Source: an uncultured bacterium (GTDB lineage Bacteria > Bacteroidota > Bacteroidia > Bacteroidales > Rikenellaceae). Taken from it: a stretch of 64,000 nucleotides of DNA. A program made the position numbers and the translations under genes. This document shows positions 35,656 to 43,189 of this stretch, in pieces. Under the pieces are notes generated by a model that did not search any database, was not told the origin of the DNA, and saw only the letters and a list, made by a program, of their open reading frames with translations. The stretch lies in the NCBI GenBank assembly GCA_905214725.1, contig CAJMNH010000006.1, forward strand, positions 1 through 64,000. The letters run 5' to 3'. Each line of letters begins with the position of its first letter. The first letter of the stretch is position 1.

Positions 35656-36646
35656 GGCTGTCGTTTTTAGGCGTCAGGTCGAACGGTTCCTCCGCTTCGG
35701 CCGAGGGTTGTTCTTCGACGGGTTTGGTCTCCTCGACGAAATAGTAGGCCCATTGGTAGGCCTCTTCGTTGCGGGCGGCTTCGGGCGTCGCCTTGGCGAA
35801 TTTCACCAGATCGGCTTCGCGCAGCAACGCCGTGAGCTCCATCTCGCTCTTGCGGGGCAGATCGAGCGGGCGCACCGCGTCGATGATCTCGTCGGAGGTC
35901 ATCTCCATCGCGCCGATGCCGTAACGCCCCGCCAGATAGCGGCGCAGGATGTCGGTCAGCCCCGAATAGTAGACTTTGTGCTTGTTGTTCTGCCACAGTT
36001 TCTGATTGTGGAGCGTTTCGAGTGCGCGGATCGCCTCGACGTGGGGCGGTGCCGGCGGCGCCGGACGGAAGAGATCGCTCAGATGCTTGCCGCGTTTGGC
36101 CAGATGGTAGCGCAGCGCGAAGAACAATGCCGCGAGGTTCAGCAGCAGGAACAGCCCCCAGAAGAGGTATCCTGCGATCTCCTCGGCGCGGAACGGAAGG
36201 GTTCGCTGCGCTTTGAGGTCGTAGATCGTCTGCTTGGTCGTATCGATCTGGAAGGTTCCCACGTCGAGCCGCAGCGAGTCGGACGTGTAGAGCGTATCGA
36301 CGATGTTCTTGTCGGCGTAAAGCACGCCCGGCCGCCCCAGATTGTAGCGTCCTTCCGAAAAGGCCTGCATGATGTAGCGTTTGCGCAGTTTCAACTGCCG
36401 TCCCTCCTGCGAGAGGGTGTCGACGGGCAGCGACTGCACCACTTCGAGCCGTTCGTCGTTTTCGAAAACGGGAAATTCGGTCACCTGCACCTGATCGCGT
36501 TCGACGTCGATTTCGAGCGTGAAAATGTCGCCGATGCCGATGCTGTCGGGCACCACGCGCGCCTCGACCACGGGGGTCTGAGCGCCGGCGGTTGCCGTCG
36601 TGAACAGGGCGGCTGCCGCCGCTATGAGTAATGTGGGTCGTTTCAT
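35648..36646 (-). CDS. BatD-like/DUF4381 membrane protein
   Basis: A 332-residue protein with a signal peptide (ending TAGAQ, about 22), a periplasmic beta domain (about 25-160) similar to the N-terminal BatD domain, one membrane helix (EEIAGYLFWGLFLLLNLAALFF) and a C-terminal cytoplasmic helical part with ILRRYLAGRYGIGAMEMTSDEI that resembles DUF4381. Full BatD proteins carry several beta domains and run to about 600 residues, so this is a shortened version. The ATG at 36646 overlaps the DUF58 stop in ATGA, which decides the start. Confidence 0.75.
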   Translation of the reverse strand: MKRPTLLIAAAAALFTTATAGAQTPVVEARVVPDSIGIGDIFTLEIDVERDQVQVTEFPVFENDERLEVVQSLPVDTLSQEGRQLKLRKRYIMQAFSEGRYNLGRPGVLYADKNIVDTLYTSDSLRLDVGTFQIDTTKQTIYDLKAQRTLPFRAEEIAGYLFWGLFLLLNLAALFFALRYHLAKRGKHLSDLFRPAPPAPPHVEAIRALETLHNQKLWQNNKHKVYYSGLTDILRRYLAGRYGIGAMEMTSDEIIDAVRPLDLPRKSEMELTALLREADLVKFAKATPEAARNEEAYQWAYYFVEETKPVEEQPSAEAEEPFDLTPKNDSHA

Positions 36647-37527
36647 CGTTGCTTGAAGAGTTTGATGAGTTCCACCACGTAATCTTCGTCGGTCGAGATC
36701 GTCGCCGTGTCGATGCGGTTGTGTTTCAGCAGCGATTCGATGGCGGCGCTCCGTTGTTCCCACGCACGGGCGTAATGTTCGCGCACGGCTTCGGACGAGG
36801 TGTCGACCCAGACCTTGCGGCCCGTTTCGGCGTCCTGCATCTCGGCGATGCCTACGTCGGGCAGTGCGGCTTCGCGCGGATCGAAGACGCGGATACCCAC
36901 CAGATCGTGCTTGCTGCCGGCGATTTTCAGGGCGTTGGCGAACTCCTCTCCGTCGCGCGCGGGATCGAGGAAGTCCGAAAGAAGGAACGCCGTGCAGCGT
37001 TTCTTCATCACGGCCGTCAGGAACCGCACGGCCTCCGAGAGCGCCGTGCCCGACGATTCGGGCCGGAATCCGATCAGTTCGCGGATGATCATCAGGATAT
37101 GGCTGCGTCCCTTCTTGGGCGGGATGTACTTTTCCACACGGTCGGAGAAGAAGATGCAGCCCACCTTGTCGTTGTTCTGGGCGGCCGAGAAGGCCAGCAC
37201 GGCGGCGATTTCGGTCAGGATGTTCTTTTTGAGGTAGTGGGTCGACCCGAACATGCGCGAAGCCGAGACGTCGACCATCAGCATCATCGTCAGCTCGCGC
37301 TCCTCCTCGTAGACCTTGATATGGGGCGAGCGCGAACGCGCCGTGACGTTCCAGTCGATGTCGCGCACGTCGTCGCCGGCGCGGTACTCCCTCACTTCGG
37401 AAAACGACATGCCCCGTCCGCGGAAAGCCGTATGGTACTTTCCGGCGAAGATTTCGTTCGACAGTCCGCGCGTCTTGATTTCGATCTTGCGGACCCGTCG
37501 CAGAATATCGTTTTCGTTCTCGATCAT
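36643..37527 (-). CDS. DUF58 protein of the Bat operon
   Basis: A 294-residue cytoplasmic protein with the DUF58 signature YRAGDDVRDIDWNVTARS at about 50-67, followed by a VWA-like fold (MLMVDVSASRMF). These proteins accompany MoxR ATPases almost always and probably are their partners. The gene lies 4 bases behind moxR and overlaps the BatD-like gene. Confidence 0.93.
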   Translation of the reverse strand: MIENENDILRRVRKIEIKTRGLSNEIFAGKYHTAFRGRGMSFSEVREYRAGDDVRDIDWNVTARSRSPHIKVYEEERELTMMLMVDVSASRMFGSTHYLKKNILTEIAAVLAFSAAQNNDKVGCIFFSDRVEKYIPPKKGRSHILMIIRELIGFRPESSGTALSEAVRFLTAVMKKRCTAFLLSDFLDPARDGEEFANALKIAGSKHDLVGIRVFDPREAALPDVGIAEMQDAETGRKVWVDTSSEAVREHYARAWEQRSAAIESLLKHNRIDTATISTDEDYVVELIKLFKQR

Positions 37528-37531
37528 CGCG

Positions 37532-38530
37532 TTACGGGACGATTACGTTGTTCAGAATGTCGGTAATGATCTCTTCGGTGGAGATGTTCTCCGCCTCGGC
37601 TTCGTACGTGAGCCCGATACGGTGGCGCAGCACGTCGTGGCAGACGGCGCGCACGTCTTCGGGAATGACATAACCGCGGCGGCGGATGAAGGCATAGGCG
37701 CGGGCGGCCTTCGCCAGCGAGATCGAAGCGCGCGGCGACCCGCCGTAGGCGATCAGCGTCTGCAATTTCTGGAGGTTGTATTCGGCCGGTTCGCGCGTGG
37801 CGAAGATGATATCGACGATGTATTTTTCGATCTTCTCGTCCATGTAGACATCCTCCACGACGCGGCGCGCCTTGACGATATCTTCCGGTGCGATCACCTT
37901 GTGCGGCGAGGGCATGCCGTCGCCCGAGAGATTCATCCGCACGATGTCGCGCTCCTCCTGCTTCGAAGGGTAGGAGATCTTGGCCTTGAGCATGAATCGG
38001 TCGACCTGCGCTTCGGGCAGCGGATAGGTTCCCTCCTGTTCGAGAGGGTTCTGCGTTGCCAGCACGAGGAAGGGTTCGGGCAGTCTGTAGGTGTTGTCAC
38101 CGATGGTTACTTGCCGTTCCTGCATCGCCTCCAAAAGCGCCGACTGCACCTTGGCCGGCGAACGGTTGATCTCGTCGGCCAGTACGAAATTGGCGAAGAC
38201 GGGACCTTTGCGCACCATGAACTCCTCGCTCTTCTGCGAATAGATGAGCGTACCGATCAGGTCGGCGGGCAGCAGGTCGGGCGTGAACTGGATGCGGGCG
38301 AAATCGGCATCCACAGCCTTTGCGAGCGTGGTGATCGCCAGCGTTTTGGCCAGACCCGGTACGCCTTCGAGCAGGATGTGGCCGTTCGACAGCAGGCCGA
38401 TCAGCAGCGTGTCGACCAGATGGGTCTGTCCGACGATTACCTTGCTCATCTCGGTGCGGAGCGTATCGACGAAGACCGACTCCCGCTCGATGCGTTCGTT
38501 GAGTTCCTTGATATTGATGACTTCACTCAT
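37532..38530 (-). CDS. MoxR-family AAA+ ATPase
   Basis: A 332-residue cytoplasmic ATPase. The Walker A motif is GVPGLAKT, Walker B is FVLADEINRSPAK, and sensor 1 falls in LVLATQNPLEQEGTYPLPEAQ. It probably works as a chaperone that remodels or activates the VWA proteins of the operon. It is the first gene of the Bat operon, with a -7 box 54 bases upstream. Confidence 0.96.
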   Translation of the reverse strand: MSEVINIKELNERIERESVFVDTLRTEMSKVIVGQTHLVDTLLIGLLSNGHILLEGVPGLAKTLAITTLAKAVDADFARIQFTPDLLPADLIGTLIYSQKSEEFMVRKGPVFANFVLADEINRSPAKVQSALLEAMQERQVTIGDNTYRLPEPFLVLATQNPLEQEGTYPLPEAQVDRFMLKAKISYPSKQEERDIVRMNLSGDGMPSPHKVIAPEDIVKARRVVEDVYMDEKIEKYIVDIIFATREPAEYNLQKLQTLIAYGGSPRASISLAKAARAYAFIRRRGYVIPEDVRAVCHDVLRHRIGLTYEAEAENISTEEIITDILNNVIVP

Positions 38531-38583
38531 GGATGTTATGTTTTTTAAATGTTTTTATCGTCTGTTTTTTAACGAATCCTATG

Positions 38584-38591
38584 CAAATTTA
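38584..38591 (-). promoter_or_regulatory. -7 box of the Bat operon
   Basis: TAAATTTG on the minus strand, 54 bases before the moxR ATG. Confidence 0.55.
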
Positions 38592-38696
38592 TTATAAAAT
38601 CGCTAAAAAAATGAATTTCCCCCGACGAAATCGACACTCCGACGCCGATTTGGGAAACATTTGCGAACATGCGCATCTGGCAAGGCGTTCGGACGG

Positions 38697-38740
38697 GCGG
38701 CGGTTTTTACAATTTTATGCGGCGGTTTTTACAATTTTAT
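38697..38740. repeat. Perfect 22-base tandem duplication in front of a promoter
   Basis: A 22-base unit that starts GCGGCGG and ends ACAATTTTAT is present twice without change at 38697-38718 and 38719-38740. The second copy ends 4 bases before the -7 box at 38745, where the -33 contact should lie. Confidence 0.9.
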
Positions 38741-38744
38741 TTTG

Positions 38745-38752
38745 TATATTTG
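38745..38752 (+). promoter_or_regulatory. -7 box of the lipoprotein at 38797
   Basis: TATATTTG, 44 bases before the ATG, immediately after a tandem duplication. Confidence 0.6.
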
Positions 38753-38796
38753 TCAAGACTGCGGTATTGCAGCGAACGTTCTAAATTTTTTAGCAT

Positions 38797-40044
38797 ATGA
38801 GAAAAGTTAGGTTGATGAGAGGTGTGATGATGTTATTGACTTGTTCGGCAATGCTCCTTGCGTCGTGCAGCGACGACGATAACGGCGCTGATGGGGGGGG
38901 AAATCCCGAACCTGAGAAGCCCGTCATTCCCGCCGATGCCGTAGACCTTTCCGACAAGAGTACGGCCAACTGTTATATCGTCTCTCCCGGTTCGGTTTCG
39001 GTATTCGACGCCGAGTTCAAGGGAAACTCCGCTACCGAATCGATCGGTGCGGCGGCGCAGGCCAAACTGATCTGGCAGAGCGCGCAAAGCCTCGTTTCCG
39101 AGGTGAGCTATTTCTCCGACGAAAAGAAAATCGTAGTAAAGACCGCTGAGAATGCGAGCGGCAATGCCGTCGTAGCGGCCCTCGACGCCTCGGGCAAGGT
39201 TCTCTGGAGCTGGCATCTGTGGGTTGCCGACTACGATCCTGAGACGTCGCTCTTCACGACGGTTCCCAACGCTTCGGGTACGACGTGGAGCTTTATGGAC
39301 CGCAATCTGGGTGCGCTGACCGTCGAACGCGGCAGCTTCGATTCGAACGGAATGCTCTACCAGTGGGGACGCAAGGATCCGTTCCCCGGCACGACGACCT
39401 TCACGGTGATGAACGAGGATTATACCTATGAGGTCGACGGCGAACCGACGGTCTACGATATCGACAACAAGGCGCTTGCGAAGTTCAGTTCGATGACCGA
39501 GTACCACGGTACGATCGACAAGTCCGTGCAGAGTCCGATGGTCTTCTATGCCATGACCTACAAGCATACGGGCGAGAAGGACGAGTACGGCGAGGAAATC
39601 GTCGAAAACGATTACAAGACCGGCGACTGGGTCGACGTGTCGGACGACGACTATTGGGGCGGCGAAAGCGGGAAGAAGACGATCTACGACCCCTGTCCCG
39701 TAGGCTACAAGGTTCCGGTCTGCGACGCCGACGGCAATACGCCTTACGCTTGGCTGACCTATGACGCAATGACGTGGGACGATGCGAACCGCGGTTGCGA
39801 GCAGGACGGGCAGTGGTTCCCCACGACCGGTACGCGCGTCTACGCTTCCGGCGGGTTGGATTATACCGAGGCTTCGCCTTACAGCGGCCTGTGGATCGGG
39901 ACGAAGGGTGCGGCCTCTTCCGACCTGATTACCTATCCCACGCTTTACGGGCAGTATATGTTTATCGTCAACGGCAAACGCACCTTCAAGATGAACAAAG
40001 ACCGCCGCTCGCAAGGAATGTCCGTGCGCTGCGTACAGGAGTAG
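38797..40044 (+). CDS. Surface lipoprotein with a FISUMP-like C-terminal domain
   Basis: A 415-residue predicted lipoprotein: the signal peptide ends MLLASC (Cys24) and is followed by SDDDNGADGGGN. The C-terminal half shows WSFMDRNLGA, YQWGRKDPF, a YDPCPVGYKVP block and the final RSQGMSVRCVQE, which resemble the Fibrobacter major-paralogous (FISUMP/DUF1566-like) fold seen in many Bacteroidetes surface proteins. Codons 33-35 lie on a run of eight G, nine residues after the lipidated Cys. Function unknown. Confidence 0.8.
   Translation: MRKVRLMRGVMMLLTCSAMLLASCSDDDNGADGGGNPEPEKPVIPADAVDLSDKSTANCYIVSPGSVSVFDAEFKGNSATESIGAAAQAKLIWQSAQSLVSEVSYFSDEKKIVVKTAENASGNAVVAALDASGKVLWSWHLWVADYDPETSLFTTVPNASGTTWSFMDRNLGALTVERGSFDSNGMLYQWGRKDPFPGTTTFTVMNEDYTYEVDGEPTVYDIDNKALAKFSSMTEYHGTIDKSVQSPMVFYAMTYKHTGEKDEYGEEIVENDYKTGDWVDVSDDDYWGGESGKKTIYDPCPVGYKVPVCDADGNTPYAWLTYDAMTWDDANRGCEQDGQWFPTTGTRVYASGGLDYTEASPYSGLWIGTKGAASSDLITYPTLYGQYMFIVNGKRTFKMNKDRRSQGMSVRCVQE
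38893..38900. repeat. Eight-base G run within a lipoprotein gene
   Basis: Eight consecutive G encode the Gly-Gly-Gly of codons 33-35 just after the lipobox of the lipoprotein starting at 38797. Confidence 0.85.
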
Positions 40045-40066
40045 TTCCCGATCCGTCGATATTTGT

Positions 40067-40100
40067 AGGAGCGCGTTATCCCACGGGACAACGCGCTCCT
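40067..40100. terminator. Terminator between lipoprotein and ferritin genes
   Basis: AGGAGCGCGTT pairs with AACGCGCTCCT; a CT-rich tract follows on the plus strand. A second hairpin, CGCTCCGACT with AGTCGGAGCG, lies at about 40125-40150 and may serve the ferritin gene. Confidence 0.65.
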
Positions 40101-40179
40101 CTCTTCTTCTCCGAACGCGACGACGCTCCGACTTGCAAGAGTCGGAGCGCCGTCCGATCGTATGAAACGGTGCCGTTTT

Positions 40180-40665
40180 TTAGCGGGCGCCGAGTTTCTG
40201 GTCGAGCATGTAGACGCCAACCTTCTCTCCTTCGACCATCTTGAAGGCGTCGAGAATCTCGCGGGCCGTCTCCTCTTCCTCGACCTGCTCGTTGACGAAC
40301 CACTGGAGCATGTTGGCCGTGGCGAAATCCTGTTCGGCGGCGGCCAGCTTGCACAACTCGTGAATCATTGCCGTCACCTCCTGTTCGTGCGTGAGCGTGT
40401 CGTCGAACATCGCCACTACCGAGGGCCATTCGGTCTGCACGGCGGCGATGGGCGCCAGCACGACTTTGGCGTTCTGCGATTGGAGGTAGTCCGCCAATTT
40501 CTCGGCATGCTCCTGCTCCTCTTTGAACTGGAGTGCGAACCAGTGAGCGGAACCTTTGAGGCCCTTGTCGGCTGCATCCATCGACATCGAGAGATAGAGA
40601 TAAGCCGACCACAATTCGGCATTGATCTGGGCGTTGATCGCCTCCTGCATTTTCTTGCTGATCAT
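40180..40665 (-). CDS. ftnA: Non-heme ferritin
   Basis: A 161-residue iron-storage protein that assembles into 24-mers. The ferroxidase ligands of bacterial Ftn are all in place: Glu17, Glu50, His53, Glu94 and Gln127. No Met ligand for heme is seen at the bacterioferritin position. In anaerobes of this group it protects against iron-driven oxidative damage on exposure to air. Single gene with a -7 box 40 bases upstream. Confidence 0.95.
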   Translation of the reverse strand: MISKKMQEAINAQINAELWSAYLYLSMSMDAADKGLKGSAHWFALQFKEEQEHAEKLADYLQSQNAKVVLAPIAAVQTEWPSVVAMFDDTLTHEQEVTAMIHELCKLAAAEQDFATANMLQWFVNEQVEEEETAREILDAFKMVEGEKVGVYMLDQKLGAR

Positions 40666-41080
40666 AGTTGTATTGTTTTAACCGTTATTAAATTTTCTGT
40701 TGTACAAAGATAAAGAATTATTCGATAGGTGGTTCGATTTTTCATTCATATCTTTTTATGGATGCATAGGTTTTGCTTATATCGATTTGCCGATCGTCTC
40801 CGAATTGGATATCCGCCGGAAAATACCTATCTTTACTCCGCGATCCGCAAGGATTGTGACATATTGAACAAAAGTGCATCGGCTTTTTTCCTTTTCATCG
40901 GAACTTGGACACTTTCGAATAGCAGTTAAGGAATAAAGGTTGATGTTCATGCTGTATTCCGGCGTGGGCATTTTATCTTTATTTTACTGCAAGGTAGTCC
41001 AAGACCTCGATGGAGAATATCGGTGATTTGCCCGCGTCTTTTGTTTTCATCGATCGGAATCGTGAACCGAAAAAATTGAC
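40666..41080. other. 415-base AT-rich segment with no recognised gene
   Basis: It holds the ferritin promoter at its left edge. Open frames of about 65 codons exist on both strands but have no homology signature that I recognise. TATCTTTA words at about 40828 and 40973 could be weak promoters for the small lipoprotein at 41081. Confidence 0.4.
40705..40712 (-). promoter_or_regulatory. -7 box of the ferritin gene
   Basis: TATCTTTG on the minus strand, 40 bases before the ATG. Confidence 0.6.
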
Positions 41081-41227
41081 ATGATGAAGACAAAACACCT
41101 GTTGATCTGCGTATTGCTGGCGTTGTTGTGCGCCGCCTGCGCGCCGCATCCCGATGCGGACGAAGATTCGCCCGCGACCGGCTCCGGCAATAGCTCGATG
41201 ATCGAGAACGAGTGGGAGGATCTCTGA
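41081..41227 (+). CDS. 48-residue lipoprotein
   Basis: A very short open frame, MMKTKHLLICVLLALLC followed by AACAPH: a basic start, a hydrophobic core and a lipobox with Cys20, then an acidic 28-residue tail ending IENEWEDL and TGA. The complete signal-plus-lipobox pattern makes a real gene likely despite its size. The mature peptide of about 29 residues has no domain. It lies alone between ferritin and rpmB. Function unknown. Confidence 0.6.
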   Translation: MMKTKHLLICVLLALLCAACAPHPDADEDSPATGSGNSSMIENEWEDL

Positions 41228-41411
41228 CGGCGGACGGCTCATTCGGCGCGGGCGTCCCGTCCGTTCTGCCGCAAAGGTTTTCCGGCGCTTCAAATAGCGA
41301 ATGTCGATCGTTTGCCCGCGCTTTTTCCCGCCGTGCGGGACCGCCGCCGCTGTTTCGGAGGTCGGAAACGCTTTTTTTAGGCCGGAATAGCCGACTCTCG
41401 AAAATTTTTCC

Positions 41412-41419
41412 TATCTTTG
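41412..41419 (+). promoter_or_regulatory. -7 box of rpmB-rpmG operon
   Basis: TATCTTTG, 38 bases before the rpmB ATG. Confidence 0.65.
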
Positions 41420-41457
41420 CTGGCCAATTGTGGCGAAACAAAAACATTAACAGAACA

Positions 41458-41691
41458 ATGAAAGTTTGCGAAATTACAGGCAAGGTAGCGGTGATCGGCA
41501 ACAATGTCTCTCACTCGAACCGCAAGACCAAGCGCAAATTCAGTCCGAATTTGAAGACCAAGCGTTTCTGGTCAGAGGAAGAGGGCCGCTGGATCACTCT
41601 CAAGGTGTCGGCTGCCGGTATGAAAACAATTAACAAGAAGGGTCTTGCAGTGGCTCTGCGCGAAGCTGCCTGCCCCAAGAAGATTTACTAA
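41458..41691 (+). CDS. rpmB: 50S ribosomal protein L28
   Basis: A 77-residue ribosomal protein starting MKVCEITGKVAVIGNNVSHS, the usual L28 opening, with KTKRKFSPNLKTKRFW after it. Both N-terminal Cys positions typical of zinc-binding L28 are partly lost: only one Cys remains near the start, as in Bacteroidetes. The upstream in-frame codons are not part of the gene. First gene of an operon with rpmG and DUF4295. Confidence 0.96.
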   Translation: MKVCEITGKVAVIGNNVSHSNRKTKRKFSPNLKTKRFWSEEEGRWITLKVSAAGMKTINKKGLAVALREAACPKKIY

Positions 41692-41704
41692 ACCGTATTG
41701 ACAA

Positions 41705-41887
41705 ATGGCTAAGAAAGGCAATCGCGTTCAGGTCATCCTCGAATGCACCGAACAGAAGGAGAGCGGTGTTGCGGGCATGTCTCGTTACATCACTACCAAG
41801 AACAAGAAGAACACCCCCGACCGTCTGGAGCGTAAGAAGTACAATCCTTTTCTGAAGCGGGTGACGTTACACCGTGAAATTAAATAA
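41705..41887 (+). CDS. rpmG: 50S ribosomal protein L33
   Basis: A 60-residue ribosomal protein, MAKKGNRVQVILECTEQ at the start and RLERKKYNPFLKRVTLHREIK at the end. The Cys pairs of zinc-type L33 are missing except for one Cys, so this is the zinc-independent form. It lies 13 bases after rpmB. Confidence 0.96.
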   Translation: MAKKGNRVQVILECTEQKESGVAGMSRYITTKNKKNTPDRLERKKYNPFLKRVTLHREIK

Positions 41888-41896
41888 TCGAGCGTT

Positions 41897-42055
41897 ATGG
41901 CAAAGAAAGTAGTCGCAACCCTGAAGACCGGCAACGGTAAGCAGTTTACCAAGTGCATCAAGATGGTCAAGTCGGAGAAGACCGGCGCTTATATGTTCAA
42001 GGAGGGTATCATTCCCAACGAGCAGGTAAAGGAGTTCTTCGCAGAGAAGAAGTAA
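41897..42055 (+). CDS. DUF4295 small basic protein of the rpmB-rpmG operon
   Basis: A 52-residue Lys-rich protein starting MAKKVVATLKTGNGKQFTK and ending KEFFAEKK. DUF4295 proteins occur in Bacteroidetes directly behind rpmB and rpmG, just as here (9-base gap), which suggests a ribosome-linked role, perhaps an accessory ribosomal protein. It was too short for a usual open-frame cut-off. Confidence 0.88.
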   Translation: MAKKVVATLKTGNGKQFTKCIKMVKSEKTGAYMFKEGIIPNEQVKEFFAEKK

Positions 42056-42093
42056 TCGCTCCGAAACATTCGTGGTTAAGGGCCTTGCTCTTA

Positions 42094-42131
42094 ACACAAA
42101 AGGCATCTCATCGAGGTGCCTTTTGTGTTTT
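42094..42131 (+). terminator. Terminator of rpmB-rpmG-DUF4295
   Basis: A 16-base-pair stem with one wobble pair (ACACAAAAGGCATCTC with GAGGTGCCTTTTGTGT), a 3-base loop and a T run. Confidence 0.9.
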
Positions 42132-42223
42132 CGGGAGAGGCATTCGGCCGGGCGAAGAGAATTTTTAGGGGAGGAGCGAAGCGATTTATTCGAATTTACG
42201 GGCGCGATGAACGACCGGATCGT

Positions 42224-42231
42224 TATCTTTG
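42224..42231 (+). promoter_or_regulatory. Possible -7 box for the Vat-like gene
   Basis: TATCTTTG about 205 bases before the ATG. The distance makes this uncertain. Confidence 0.3.
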
Positions 42232-42435
42232 TCGTATGCCGCCGGTATTTTCTCGCTCGTATCGGGCGCGAAGAACCGGATACCGTGAACGAATCCAGAT
42301 TTTGAAACGATGAAATGGCAACGTTGTAAGTAGCTTCGCCGATGCGATTGCGGTCGATGCGAACGTCGTCCGTGCTTTTGCGGCTCGAAAAGTCGCATGT
42401 GAATTTATTGTCTCATAATATACTTGCTTAAAATA

Positions 42436-43059
42436 ATGAATACGAAAAAATATCCCCGTCCGAACGATCGTCAGACCGTTTATTTGAATGCTGTCGTCGA
42501 AAATCCGAATATCGTTGTCGGCGATTATACGATCTACAACGATTTCGTCGATGATCCGGTCCTGTTTGAGAAGAACAACGTTTTGTATCACTATCCGATC
42601 AATCGGGATCGGTTGGTGATCGGAAAATTCTGCTCCGTTGCCTGCGGTGCGAAATTTCTGTTCAACAGTGCGAATCATACGCTGGGTTCGTTGTCGAACT
42701 ATCCGTTTCCCATCTTTTACGACGAATGGTCGCTGGATAAAAAGGATATTCGCCGCGCATGGGATCACAAGGGCGATATCGTCGTCGGCAACGACGTGTG
42801 GATCGGTTATGAAGCCGTGATTATGGCCGGCGTGCATATCGGCGACGGCGCCGTCGTAGCCGCGCGTGCGGTCGTTACGAAGGACGTTCCGCCTTATACC
42901 ATTGTGGGCGGCGTGCCTGCGAAGGCGATCCGTCCGCGTTTCGACGAACGTACGGCCGAACGGTTGCAGCGGCTGCGGTGGTGGGACTGGCCGGTCGAAA
43001 AGATACGCCGTTTTCTGCCCGCCATCGTCGGGGGCGCGGTCGACGACCTGCCCGAGTAG
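42436..43059 (+). CDS. Vat-like (xenobiotic acyltransferase) hexapeptide acetyltransferase
   Basis: A 207-residue left-handed beta-helix acetyltransferase. The order YHYPI, IGKFCSV, NSANHT (His81 as catalytic base), YPFPIF, GNDVWIG, GVHIGDGAVVAA, PYTIVGG and WWDWP is that of the Vat/CatB group, which inactivates streptogramin A or chloramphenicol by O-acetylation. Many relatives act on other small molecules or sugars, so resistance is not proven. Start at the second ATG (42436), where the family begins. It sits alone between the DUF4295 and ftsY genes, which are usually neighbours, a sign of insertion. Confidence 0.82.
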   Translation: MNTKKYPRPNDRQTVYLNAVVENPNIVVGDYTIYNDFVDDPVLFEKNNVLYHYPINRDRLVIGKFCSVACGAKFLFNSANHTLGSLSNYPFPIFYDEWSLDKKDIRRAWDHKGDIVVGNDVWIGYEAVIMAGVHIGDGAVVAARAVVTKDVPPYTIVGGVPAKAIRPRFDERTAERLQRLRWWDWPVEKIRRFLPAIVGGAVDDLPE

Positions 43060-43112
43060 CCGCATAATCCGATGGGACTCCCGATCCTTGCGGTGAAGGG
43101 TCTGTAAATGAC

Positions 43113-43145
43113 AATGCGCTGAGAATGTCTAATTTTCAGCGCATT
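43113..43145. terminator. Terminator between convergent genes
   Basis: AATGCGCTGAGAA pairs with TTTTCAGCGCATT (one wobble pair) between the acetyltransferase and the minus-strand gene. Confidence 0.7.
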
Positions 43146-43189
43146 ATCGTCCTTTTGAAGCCGTTTCTCATCGGGAGCTCCGATCCGCC

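Larger units (their letters stand above)
42056..42435. other. Intergenic segment between DUF4295 and the Vat-like gene
   Basis: It contains the operon terminator at 42094 and a possible promoter at 42224. The rest shows no gene and may mark a junction, because ftsY usually follows DUF4295 directly in this group. Confidence 0.45.

Noticed and set aside
38697..38740. CRISPR-like array
   Set aside because: Two abutting copies without spacer; no cas genes are in the window.
40729..40971. Overlapping frames of about 65 codons on both strands after ferritin
   Set aside because: No initiation context, signal or domain; the region is AT-rich intergenic DNA.
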